A DNA stretch of 38,398 nt from Candidatus Acetothermia bacterium (GTDB lineage: Bacteria; Bipolaricaulota; Bipolaricaulia; RBG-16-55-9; DRXL01), in NCBI GenBank assembly GCA_022683945.1, contig JAJHSH010000038.1:1-38398 (forward strand), read 5' to 3'. The translations under genes and the position numbers were made by a program. The notes beneath the pieces are model-generated. The model had not been told where the DNA came from and searched no databases. It was given only the letters and a program-made list of their open reading frames with translations. This document shows, piece by piece, positions 23,505-31,296 of the stretch (positions are counted from its first letter, which is position 1; each line of letters starts with the position of its first letter).

Positions 23505-24386
23505 CTAGGCGCGAGCTGGGGTGCGCAACGCCAGATAGATGCCGCATAAGATCAGGGACCCGCCGAAGATCTTGAGCAAAGTCAGAGGTTCTTGCAACAA
23601 GAAGAACGCCAAGATCGCTGAACCAATAGGCTCACCCAAGATCACTACGGCAATGCTGCCTGCAGATAAGAATCTTAACGCCCAATTGAAGCTCGTGTGC
23701 CCTATCAGTTGAGGGCCAAGCGCGAGCAAACTCATCCACAGATAGGTCTCCGGGGAGAACCCCAGCAGGGGCTGTCGCAAGAGCAGCGCTGTCGTCACTA
23801 AGACCAGAGCCGCTGCCCCGTAGACGAGAAAAATATACGTCAAGAGATCCGTATGAGCGCGCAGCCTGCGCCCTACCAAAAAATAAGCCGAAGCCATGAT
23901 CGCTCCTAGGAGAGCGAGACCATCTCCCAAGAGCACATTCGGTCCGGCGAGAAAATCTCCGTAGCCGATGAGCACCCCGCCCAAGAGCGAGACCCCAATT
24001 CCCACTACCAAGCTCTGGGTAACCGGCTCTTTGAGCAAGAAGTGCGAGCCCAGCGCAACGAAGATGGGATTGGTCGTCACTAAAACGACCGAGCTGGCGA
24101 CTGATGTGAACTCTAAAGAACTGATCCAGAAGATAAAGTGCAGGGCTAAACAGATTCCCCCCAAGAGCGCGTAGCGCAGGTCTGTCAGAGAGAGCGCCCG
24201 CAGTTCTGCTCGTCGCCGCGCCAGCGCTATCGGGGTGAGGATCAGCGCAGCGATTCCGAGGCGATAAGCAGCAATCGAGAGCGCGGGCGCTTCGGCCTGC
24301 GCCCAGCGGATCCAGATCGCCGCGAACGAGATGACGACGAGAGCGCAGCCCAGAACGCCCCAGATCAATAGCGGCGGTGGCCTCAT
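23505..24386 (-). CDS. EamA-family (drug/metabolite) transporter
   Basis: Encodes 293 residues with ten hydrophobic helices arranged as two EamA repeats: AAIWIRWAQAEAPALSIAAYRLGIAALILTP in the first and SLLALGPQLIGHTSFNWALRFLSAGSIAVVILGEPIGSAILAFFLLQEPL in the second. The LxEPxxxxxxxxFLxxEP pattern is typical of the superfamily, which exports amino acids, drugs or other small metabolites. The ATG overlaps the TGA of the receiver gene (ATGA), and no ribosome site is visible, so translation should be coupled. Confidence 0.9.
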   Translation of the reverse strand: MRPPPLLIWGVLGCALVVISFAAIWIRWAQAEAPALSIAAYRLGIAALILTPIALARRRAELRALSLTDLRYALLGGICLALHFIFWISSLEFTSVASSVVLVTTNPIFVALGSHFLLKEPVTQSLVVGIGVSLLGGVLIGYGDFLAGPNVLLGDGLALLGAIMASAYFLVGRRLRAHTDLLTYIFLVYGAAALVLVTTALLLRQPLLGFSPETYLWMSLLALGPQLIGHTSFNWALRFLSAGSIAVVILGEPIGSAILAFFLLQEPLTLLKIFGGSLILCGIYLALRTPARA

Positions 24387-24748
24387 GGTTCCACAAGCGC
24401 ACGCACGCGCTCCACCAAGTGCGCCGGATCGAAGGGCTTGGCGATATAATCCGTAGCGCCAGACTGAAAGCCCGTCAGCAGATCGCGCTCGTTCGCCCGT
24501 GCGGTCAGCATCATCACGGGGAGCTTGTGTAAGTGAGCATCAGTCTTGAGTTCCGCCAAAACCGAAAAGCCGTCTTTGACCGGCATCATCACATCTAAGA
24601 TCACCAGATCGAAGAGCGAACTACGGAGTGCTTTGAGCGCTTCTTCGCCGTTCTCGGCCCACGTCACGGAAAACCCCTCACGCTGGAGCTTGAACTGAAT
24701 CAAGCGCGCGATCTGAGGGTCATCTTCGGCCAGTAAAATGCGGTTCAT
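24383..24748 (-). CDS. single-domain response regulator (CheY-like)
   Basis: Encodes 121 residues: a receiver domain with nothing attached. Acidic residues E8, D9 and D10, phospho-acceptor D52 (LVILDVMMPVKDG), T82 (VMMLTARAN) and K104 (YIAKPFD) are all present. It overlaps the hybrid kinase upstream and the EamA gene downstream by 4 nt each. It probably takes phosphate in the same relay; its output is not evident. Confidence 0.93.
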   Translation of the reverse strand: MNRILLAEDDPQIARLIQFKLQREGFSVTWAENGEEALKALRSSLFDLVILDVMMPVKDGFSVLAELKTDAHLHKLPVMMLTARANERDLLTGFQSGATDYIAKPFDPAHLVERVRALVEP

Positions 24749-27700
24749 AGAGACTCTAAAAACTCTACGATCTCTTGGACGAGCGTCTGCGGCGAGAGCT
24801 TCTTGCTCAAGAATTTCTTGGCTCCAAGAACTTGGACGCTCTGAGCAAGTTTTTCGGTGCGCCCGGTGCCGCTGATGACGATCACGGGGATATGAGCAAG
24901 CGCCTTGTGATTGCGCAGCTCTTGCAGGACTTCCAAGCCCGAGCGCTTGGGCATGTTTTTATCTAAGAGCACCAACTGATAGGGCTTGCTCCGTAGTTTC
25001 TCCAGGGCCTCTTCGCCGTTATAGGCTACTTCAGCGCTCCAGCCCTCGCGCTGGAGCATTCTCTGCAAGAGCCCTGCAAAATCGGGGTCGTCATCGGCCA
25101 CCAGCACCGGCTGCCCGCGCGGCTCCAAAAGATTTCTCACAGTTTCGGAGAATTTGCGCTCATCAATGGGCTTGGTGAGATAGGCCGAGGCCCCCAAGCG
25201 CAACCCGTGCAGACGATCTTGAACGATAGATAAGAAGATCACGGGAATGGGGGCCGTTTGGGGATGGTCTTTGAGTCTCTGAATGAGCGTGAAGCCGTCC
25301 ATATCGGGCATGAGCACGTCGAGCGTGATGAGCTGCGGCTTCAGTTTTAGTGCTTTTTCCAGGCCCTCTTGAGCTGTCAGAGCCATTTCGGTCTGATAAC
25401 CCAGTTTCTGAATATATTTGGATATTAACTTGGCGATCTCGAGTTCATCTTCGATGACTAAGACCGTAGGGCGCGGCGCGCTGCTTGTGCTGTGAATCAA
25501 CGCGGGTAGCCAGACAGAGAAGGTGCTGCCCTTGTTCGGTTGACTGACCACTTCGATCTTGCCGTTATGACGATCCAAGATCGCTTTGGTGATGGCCAGG
25601 CCCAGCCCTGTGCCGCCGGCCTTGCGCACGTGGGGGTTCTCCGAACGATAGAACTTCTGAAAGAGCTTTTGTAGGTCTTTCTCGCTCAGGCCGATCCCCG
25701 TGTCGCTGACCGAGACCATCACGGCACCCTCGCGCCGACGCGCGGTGAGCACGATCTCGCCCTCTAGGGTGTACTTGATCGCATTGCTCAAGAGATTGTT
25801 AAAGACTTGGGCGAGGCGCTCGCGGTCGCCGCGCACGAGGAGAGAGCTCTCCAACTCCGTGCGAAAACTCAAGCCCTTCTGTTCGGCCTGCAGGCGCATC
25901 GCTTGGGTGATCTCTTGCAGAAGCTCTTCCAGAGCGATCTGGTCGAACTCAAACTCGATGCGCCCCGCTTCTAGTTTCTGTATATCTAAGAGATCGTTGA
26001 TGAGATGCGTCAGGCGCGTCGTGTTCTGCGAGACGATTCTGAGAAATTCTTCTTGCTCCGGGGTGAGCGGGCCGGTGTCGCCCCCCAAGATGAGATCCAC
26101 ATAGCCCTTGATAGACGTGAGCGGGGTGCGCAGCTCGTGCGAGACGGTGCTCACGAACTCTTGTTGTAACTGTTCTAAATTTTTTCTCTCGGTGATGTCG
26201 CGGGCGATCCCCTGAATGCCGACGACGCGTCCTTCGCGCCAGATGGGGCGACTGCTCAGCTCTAGGACGGCGCTTGTGCCGTCTTTGCGCGCGACGGCGA
26301 CTTCGGTGGTATTCACTTCTCCACGAAGATTTCTGACAAAAGCCCGTCGCGTCTTGTGGCGTTCTCTCCCTTGAACTAAGATCGTATAGGGGCGTCCGAG
26401 GACCTCGTCCAGCTTATAGCCCGTGATCTCTTCGGCTTTGCGATTGAACGACGTGAAGCGCCCGTAGTTATCAATCGTATAGATCGCATCGTTGGCGTGC
26501 TCGACCAGATCTCTATAGCGCTCTTCTGAGGTTCTCAGATGTTCTTGCGAGCGTTTGAGCGCTTCTTCCGCGTGCTTGCGCTCGGTGATCTCTTCCAGGC
26601 TTCCGTCGTAGTAGAGCACGTGACCGCTCTCGGCACAGATCGTGCGCGCGCTGTCTCGCACCCAGATGGGAGTGCCGTCGTAGCGTTTCAGTTGGGTGAT
26701 GAAGTCATTCACGATGCCCTTGGCGTCCATCTCGGTCTGCCAGCGCCGGCGCTCCTTGGGATCGAGAAAGAACATGGGAGCGGAGATCGCCAAGAGGGCC
26801 TCTTTAGTGGGGTAGCCCAACATCTCTATCAGCGCTCGGTTGGCATCGAGCACGCGACCATCGGGGGTCGAGCGATACAAACCGATGGGGATGCCCTCAA
26901 AGAGCGAGCGATAGCGCGTTTCACTGGTGCGGAGCTGTGCTTCGGTCTGCTTGCGCTCGATAGCGATTCCCACGATATTCGCGGCGGCTTTGAGGGCATC
27001 TATCTCGGCCTCCGACCAGAGGCGTTCGTTTACACACTCATCGAAGCCGATAAAGCCCCACCACCGATCGCCGACGAAGATCGGCACACAGAGAATGGAT
27101 TTGATCTCTTGGAGGGCGAGAACGGCTTGCTCGCTTTCGGGGAAGTCTCGAATGAGCCCTTGGAGGGGCTGGTGCTGCTCCAGGACCTCCACCCAGCGCG
27201 CGAAGCCGTTGGCCGCGTAATTGAGATTCTGCAGATCGGGGTTGTCTATCTGAGGCGGAATTCCGAGAGCCGCCCATTCAAAGCGCTGACTGGTGAGCAG
27301 TTCTTCCCGCTCGTTGAGGTGATTCTCAAAGAGATAGACGCGACTGACTTGGGTCGCGCGACCCAGATACTGAAGGACTTCCGAGGCGCACTCTTCCCAA
27401 GTATTCGCGGTGAGCAGACACTCCGCGACATGCGTGACCGCGTGCAGGATCTCTTCGCGGCGGCGCAGGGCTGAGCGTGCGCGTTGGCGCTCCAGAGCGA
27501 GCCTCGCTAGGTGAGCAGACTGCTCAACGACTCGCAACTCATAGGAGCTGGGGGAGCGCGGCTGGCGATGGTACATCGCAAAAGTGCCCAAAACGATGCC
27601 GTCTTGGGCGATGATCGGCGTAGACCAGCAGGCGCGCAAGCTATAGCGTTTTACCAGATCGCGATAGCTTTCCCATAGGGGATCGGTGAACGTATCGCTG

Positions 27701-28608
27701 ACGATGACCTGCTTTTTCAGAGAGGCGGCGGTGCCGCACGAGCCGACTGTCGGCCCGATGGTGAGCCCGTCTACTGCTTGGTTGTAGCCTTCAGGGAGGC
27801 TGGGGGCCGCACCGTGACGCAGCTTCTCTCCGTCTAGGAGCAAGATGGAGCCCAAGACTCCTTCAATCTGGGCTTCTACGCTCTGACAGATAGTGGTCAA
27901 TATCTGAGAGAGAGGAGTCTCTTGGGAGAGGAGTTCCAGGACGCGATTCTGTCCGCGAAGCGCGTCTTCTATGCGCTTGCGCTCGGTGATATCACGGACG
28001 ATGCCCAGCACTTCTTTGACCTGGCCCTCTTCTTTGAGAAAGGCGACGTTGATCTGCAACCAGCCCAAGGTCCCATCCGGGCGACGAAAGGGCGCTTCGC
28101 TCATCGGCGGCGGTTCGCTTTTTAAGAGCGCTTGGCGCATCTCCAGCGTTAGGCGCTGGCGCTCTTGCGCGGTGAGCGCCAGCAGCTCCAGCGAGCGTCG
28201 CCCGAGCACATCTTCTAGTTGTAGCCCGTGAATCTCTAAGAACTTCTGATTGACGAACTTCATCGTCCCGTCGGCCTCACGGAGATAGACGCCGTCTTGG
28301 GCCGCTTCAAAGAGTGTCTGGAATCGGTCGCGTTCGCGCTCCACTCGATGGAGCGTAATCCCCAACACCATAAAGAGCGGGATGAGCAAGAAGAGCCCGG
28401 TATAGAGCCAGACGTCCCGGCTGATCGCTTGAGTGAGATGGGGGATCAGATTAGGGCCATGATCTAAATAGTCTTTGGCGAGATAGACCAGATTGATAAT
28501 AAGCCCCAAGCTGCCGATGATGCGGCTGCGGTGGCGAGACCAGAAGGAGGTTGAGCTGCTCATGACAGAGAGAATATATCCGAAAGCGATGGGTGCGATC
28601 AAGGGCAT
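24745..28608 (-). CDS. hybrid histidine kinase with PAS, GAF and two receiver domains
   Basis: Encodes 1287 residues from ATG 28608 (GAGGA just upstream); 16 more codons are open but come from a hairpin element. Order (approximate residues): two or three membrane helices in 1-85, PAS 95-210, GAF 230-375, GAF 385-555, PAS 562-680, PAS 692-810, HisKA with H824 (STVSHELRTP), HATPase with NLLSNAIKY, SDTGIGLS and GGTGLGLAI, receiver 1 with D1097 (LITLDVLMPDMDG) and receiver 2 with D1216 (LVLLDKNMPKRSG). The sensor end is inside the cell apart from the short N-terminal membrane part. The layout suits a multi-step relay passing phosphate to the CheY-like protein encoded next. Confidence 0.92.
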   Translation of the reverse strand: MPLIAPIAFGYILSVMSSSTSFWSRHRSRIIGSLGLIINLVYLAKDYLDHGPNLIPHLTQAISRDVWLYTGLFLLIPLFMVLGITLHRVERERDRFQTLFEAAQDGVYLREADGTMKFVNQKFLEIHGLQLEDVLGRRSLELLALTAQERQRLTLEMRQALLKSEPPPMSEAPFRRPDGTLGWLQINVAFLKEEGQVKEVLGIVRDITERKRIEDALRGQNRVLELLSQETPLSQILTTICQSVEAQIEGVLGSILLLDGEKLRHGAAPSLPEGYNQAVDGLTIGPTVGSCGTAASLKKQVIVSDTFTDPLWESYRDLVKRYSLRACWSTPIIAQDGIVLGTFAMYHRQPRSPSSYELRVVEQSAHLARLALERQRARSALRRREEILHAVTHVAECLLTANTWEECASEVLQYLGRATQVSRVYLFENHLNEREELLTSQRFEWAALGIPPQIDNPDLQNLNYAANGFARWVEVLEQHQPLQGLIRDFPESEQAVLALQEIKSILCVPIFVGDRWWGFIGFDECVNERLWSEAEIDALKAAANIVGIAIERKQTEAQLRTSETRYRSLFEGIPIGLYRSTPDGRVLDANRALIEMLGYPTKEALLAISAPMFFLDPKERRRWQTEMDAKGIVNDFITQLKRYDGTPIWVRDSARTICAESGHVLYYDGSLEEITERKHAEEALKRSQEHLRTSEERYRDLVEHANDAIYTIDNYGRFTSFNRKAEEITGYKLDEVLGRPYTILVQGRERHKTRRAFVRNLRGEVNTTEVAVARKDGTSAVLELSSRPIWREGRVVGIQGIARDITERKNLEQLQQEFVSTVSHELRTPLTSIKGYVDLILGGDTGPLTPEQEEFLRIVSQNTTRLTHLINDLLDIQKLEAGRIEFEFDQIALEELLQEITQAMRLQAEQKGLSFRTELESSLLVRGDRERLAQVFNNLLSNAIKYTLEGEIVLTARRREGAVMVSVSDTGIGLSEKDLQKLFQKFYRSENPHVRKAGGTGLGLAITKAILDRHNGKIEVVSQPNKGSTFSVWLPALIHSTSSAPRPTVLVIEDELEIAKLISKYIQKLGYQTEMALTAQEGLEKALKLKPQLITLDVLMPDMDGFTLIQRLKDHPQTAPIPVIFLSIVQDRLHGLRLGASAYLTKPIDERKFSETVRNLLEPRGQPVLVADDDPDFAGLLQRMLQREGWSAEVAYNGEEALEKLRSKPYQLVLLDKNMPKRSGLEVLQELRNHKALAHIPVIVISGTGRTEKLAQSVQVLGAKKFLSKKLSPQTLVQEIVEFLESL

Positions 28609-28726
28609 CAGTCCTCTGAATGCCGGATGCTGAAGCATCCGGCAATGCAAGCCCACTGAAGAGGGCTAGCGTGCTTGAGCACGCTTCCATTTGCTGAGCC
28701 GGCGACTTCAGTCGCCGGGCGGACTG
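28609..28726. repeat. multi-hairpin element, copy B
   Basis: 118 bp bounded by CAGTCC (28609-28614) / GGACTG (28721-28726). H1 is a perfect 10-bp stem with a TGAA loop (28621-28644). GCAA (28647-28650) pairs with TTGC (28691-28694) around H2 AGCCC/GGGCT (28650-28667) and H3 GCGTGCT/AGCACGC (28669-28684). H4 is CCGGCGACTTCAGTCGCCGG (28699-28718). The order of stems is that of copy A, with nearly all stem sequences changed but still paired. It abuts the kinase start codon, and GAGGACTG of its outer arm overlaps the kinase ribosome site. Confidence 0.65.
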
Positions 28727-28746
28727 CTCTGCGCTCAGATAACGGA

Positions 28747-28968
28747 TCACAACGAAGCTAAGCGCTTATGAGCGTCACGATCTTCTTCAAGATCGCGATC
28801 CACAAGGCGCAAGAACTCCAATCGCTTCCGATCTTTCTCAAGCTCTTTGAGATAGCGATCAATCGCTTCTCGCACCAGTTCGGCCTGAGAGATCTTGGTC
28901 TGCTTTGAGAGCAAGCGCAGCGCAGCGATCTGCCGCTCTTCCAGTTTGGTTGCGAATGTCTTCAGCAT
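28747..28968 (-). CDS. ribbon-helix-helix protein, antitoxin-like, without partner
   Basis: Encodes 73 residues from ATG 28966-28968, chosen because GAGGTGG lies about 6 nt upstream; the frame extends 16 codons further. MLKTFATKLEERQIAALRLL followed by SKQTKISQAELVREAIDRYLKEL is a ribbon-helix-helix domain, and a charged tail (EKDRKRLEFLRLVDRDLEEDRDAHKRL) follows. No toxin gene is found on either side: upstream is a repeat and downstream a hairpin element. It could be a single regulator or an orphaned antitoxin. Confidence 0.75.
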   Translation of the reverse strand: MLKTFATKLEERQIAALRLLSKQTKISQAELVREAIDRYLKELEKDRKRLEFLRLVDRDLEEDRDAHKRLASL

Positions 28969-29007
28969 GGGCACCACCTCGGTCTTAGCATAGCACAAGA
29001 GGCTAGT

Positions 29008-29122
29008 CTCGACCACAGTGATCTTTGCCCGTACGAGAGGAGCTGACAGCAGATTTCTGTAGCAGATTAAGCGGATCTCTTTGAATCTGCTGAATCCGCT
29101 CCCCGAATCCGCTGTCAGCTCC
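29008..29122. repeat. GAGCTGACAG-family repeat (copy C2, full inverted repeat)
   Basis: The 23-bp block at 29008-29030 is the exact reverse complement of 23480-23502. The arms GGAGCTGACAGCAGATT (29039-29055) and AATCCGCTGTCAGCTCC (29106-29122) are complementary except one position, with inner pairs AGCAGATT/AATCTGCT (29061-29091) and AGCGGAT/ATCCGCT (29070-29100). Confidence 0.8.
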
Positions 29123-29159
29123 CTGGAGTAAGCACACAGACTGCGTGATCTATATTACT

Positions 29160-29696
29160 CTATGGCGTCGTGGCAGTGTAGGTGAAGGTCACGCTGTAGG
29201 GGACATTAGGACTGAGCGCTCCCAGCGAGTTGTTCGTTCCCGGCGCACCGCCCAAGAGCGCGTAGCAGACTTGGAAGACTCGATTGCCGCTGCCTTCGAT
29301 CTCGCCCTTGTTTGTGCCGAAGTCAATCATAATCGTGCCCGAGGGCAAGCCGTTATTAGCCCCGTTGGGACAGCTGGGGGAGTCGGAGGCGCGGATGACC
29401 GGCTTGGGGTCGGGAGAGCCGGTGGAGGCGGTCTTCTCCGTCTTCAAGATCCACTTGGCATTAGCTTTTACTTGGAGATTGCCCTTGGGTTTGCACCAGT
29501 AGTTGGGATTGGGGTTAGAGATCGTGCCGAAGTCGCAGTCTAAGCTGGCGCCGACGATGGTCAGTTCGATATAGTTGGCGAGATTCCACGTGGCGACGCC
29601 CTGCGGGGGCTGGGCTTGCCCGTTATTAAACGCCAGCGCGCCCAGCATCAGGGCTAAGAGTCCGAGCGTTAGGCTGATCTTCTTGAGGGTCTTCAT
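29160..29696 (-). CDS. secreted protein of unknown function
   Basis: Encodes 178 residues from ATG 29694-29696, with AAGGAGA 10 nt upstream. A clear signal peptide (KKISLTLGLLALMLGALAF) ends near GQAQ. The mature part is rich in Asn, Gly and Thr, has four or five Cys (LDCDFG, NYWCKPKG, SPSCPNG, VFQVCYALL) and ends in a strand VPYSVTFTYTATTP, as in small secreted Ig-like or pilin-like domains. I do not recognise a family. It probably acts on the cell surface. Confidence 0.75.
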   Translation of the reverse strand: MKTLKKISLTLGLLALMLGALAFNNGQAQPPQGVATWNLANYIELTIVGASLDCDFGTISNPNPNYWCKPKGNLQVKANAKWILKTEKTASTGSPDPKPVIRASDSPSCPNGANNGLPSGTIMIDFGTNKGEIEGSGNRVFQVCYALLGGAPGTNNSLGALSPNVPYSVTFTYTATTP

Positions 29697-29832
29697 TTTC
29701 TTGTGTCTCCTTTAGTGTCTGGGGGTTCTTCCCCGTGTTCTGGCTTCAGGATAAAAGAGACGGGATTCCTAAACGATAGCAGCCAGATGAAGATGCTCTG
29801 CAAAGAAGATGGAAATTCGATGGAAGAATCTG

Positions 29833-30429
29833 TCAGAAGAGCTTTAGTTCTTTGAGAACGCCCAGCACCGGCGGCAGCGGGGAGCGCCACAGCCAATTCG
29901 TGTCCAGCTCGAAGCCCGCTAAGACTTCCGAGCGATAGCGCCCGTCGGGCTGGGGCCGATGCCGATCATAGCGCCCGTCCGAGCTCAGAAGATAGAAATC
30001 GGCACGCTTCTCGTCGGGGTCTATCAGCCAATACTCGCGCACGCCAGCTAACTCATACTCGGCAAGCTTTTCGCCCCGGTCGCGCAGCCGGCTTTCAGGA
30101 GAGATGATCTCGATGGCTAAGTCTGCTGGGCCATCGAGATAGTTCTCTTTGAGGCGCTCAGAGTGCTCTTGGGCGACGAAGAGCAGATCGGGCTCGCGGC
30201 CCGATAAGCCCAATCTCATCTGAAAGGGCGCCGGACGAATGACCCCTAGATGGTGCTTTTCCACGTACAGATCCAAAATTACTGTGAGGAATCGAACTAA
30301 ATCTTGATGGCGATTGGATGCCGGCGACAACAGAATCACCTCTCCGTCCACCCACTCCGCGTAGGTGTCTTCATCGTAGAGTTTTAAGAACTCTTCGTAG
30401 CGGAGCTTGGTCTTAACTGGCTCTCCCAT
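29833..30429 (-). CDS. Uma2-family (DUF820) nuclease-like protein
   Basis: Encodes 198 residues from ATG 30427-30429; the frame is open for 19 more codons. The Uma2 family has a PD-(D/E)XK restriction-endonuclease-like fold: LRYEEFLKLYDEDTYAEWVDGEVI, the acidic SGREPDLLFVAQEH, then DLAIEIISPESRLRDRGEKLAEYELAGVREYWLIDPDEKRADFYLL with the EIISP and EYWLIDP hallmarks. These are often present in many copies in cyanobacteria and Chloroflexi, with no agreed role. It lies about 35 nt after the OmpR-type regulator, and a promoter ends only 9 nt before the start. Confidence 0.88.
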   Translation of the reverse strand: MGEPVKTKLRYEEFLKLYDEDTYAEWVDGEVILLSPASNRHQDLVRFLTVILDLYVEKHHLGVIRPAPFQMRLGLSGREPDLLFVAQEHSERLKENYLDGPADLAIEIISPESRLRDRGEKLAEYELAGVREYWLIDPDEKRADFYLLSSDGRYDRHRPQPDGRYRSEVLAGFELDTNWLWRSPLPPVLGVLKELKLF

Positions 30430-30438
30430 AGCACTGTT

Positions 30439-30467
30439 ACTGTAGCTGGCTAAGGGGCTTCTGTCAA
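30439..30467 (-). promoter_or_regulatory. promoter giving a probably leaderless Uma2 mRNA
   Basis: On the minus strand TTGACA (30467-30462), 17 bp, TACAGT (30444-30439), then 9 nt to ATG 30429, and no Shine-Dalgarno. The -35 overlaps the stop codon of the regulator gene. Confidence 0.45.
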
Positions 30468-31135
30468 GCGGCGAGCTTATAGCCAAAGCCGCGCACCGTC
30501 ACGAGATATTTGGGGTTATTGGGGTCTTCTTCGAGCTTTTCGCGCAACAGATAAATATACTTGGTCACGTCGCTCGACGTGATCAGCGGCTTGTTCTGCC
30601 AGACTTCTGAGATGATCTCTTGGTGAGAGAAGACGCGCCCCGGCTCAGAAGCCAAGAGCTTTAAGAGTTCGTATTCTTTGGGGGAGAGCGCCACCGTGCG
30701 GTTGATCACTCGGACTTGCTTGAGGCCGTCGTCTATTTCCAAGTCGCCGACTTTGAGGACGCTGGGGCGGCTGGGAGCTTTACAGCGGCGCAGAACAGCA
30801 GCGATACGGGCTTCCAATTCGGCCAGATCGAAGGGCTTGGCGATGTAGTCATCGGCGCCGGAGAGGAGTCCCTTGGCCGCGTCCGTAGGCGTATCTTTTC
30901 CCGTGAGCATCAGCACGGGGATCTCAGACTGCTCACGGATGCGCTGCAAGACCGTCCAACCGTCCATGCCGGGGAGCATCACGTCCAGAATCACTAAATC
31001 TGGGGACTCTCTCTTAAAGAGTTCGAGGGCTTCAGGCCCATTGGCAGCCGTCAATACCGTGCGCCCTTTGATCTCTAAAAAACGCTTTAATAATTGAGCG
31101 ATATTGGCTTCATCGTCGACGACCAAGATTTTCAT
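30464..31135 (-). CDS. OmpR/PhoB-family response regulator
   Basis: Encodes 223 residues from ATG 31133-31135 with GGAG 8 nt upstream. The receiver domain has D7/D8, phospho-acceptor D51 (LVILDVMLPGMDG), T78 and K100 (YIAKPFD). The winged helix (about 130-223) shows LSPKEYELLKLLASEPGRVFSHQEII, and TKYIYLLREKLEEDPNNPKYLVTVRGFGYKL. No kinase gene is adjacent; the nearest kinase is the hybrid one ending upstream at 28608. It is divergent from the TRAP transporter operon, which it may control. Confidence 0.94.
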   Translation of the reverse strand: MKILVVDDEANIAQLLKRFLEIKGRTVLTAANGPEALELFKRESPDLVILDVMLPGMDGWTVLQRIREQSEIPVLMLTGKDTPTDAAKGLLSGADDYIAKPFDLAELEARIAAVLRRCKAPSRPSVLKVGDLEIDDGLKQVRVINRTVALSPKEYELLKLLASEPGRVFSHQEIISEVWQNKPLITSSDVTKYIYLLREKLEEDPNNPKYLVTVRGFGYKLAA

Positions 31136-31163
31136 ACCCACTCCGGGTACTTTTCTGAGATAA

Positions 31164-31172
31164 ATTATAGCA
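31164..31172 (-). promoter_or_regulatory. extended -10 promoter of the OmpR-type regulator
   Basis: TGCTATAAT on the minus strand (31172-31164), a TGnTATAAT extended -10 identical to that at 3847-3855, about 28 nt before the start codon, with a poor -35. Confidence 0.5.
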
Positions 31173-31222
31173 TGAGTAGAGAGAGCTGGGCAAGCGCAGC
31201 TGTCCTCTGTACGGAGGACCTC

Positions 31223-31252
31223 TTGACTCAGAGGGGATCTCTGTGCTATATT
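31223..31252 (+). promoter_or_regulatory. promoter of the TRAP transporter operon
   Basis: TTGACT (31223-31228), 18 bp, TATATT (31247-31252), 44 nt before the start codon. The spacer contains the near-palindrome AGAGGGGATCTCT, a possible operator. Confidence 0.5.
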
Positions 31253-31296
31253 CTGAGCCACAGCAAAACTTCTGCTGCTCCAAAGGAGGGGCTACT

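Noticed and set aside
23632..24402. Second minus-strand frame of 256 codons overlapping the EamA gene
   Set aside because: It is rich in Arg, Ser and Leu with no domain, and the other frame gives a clean ten-helix EamA protein.
28609..28656. 16 extra N-terminal codons of the hybrid kinase
   Set aside because: They are encoded by hairpin element B and have no ribosome site; the ATG at 28608 is preceded by GAGGA.
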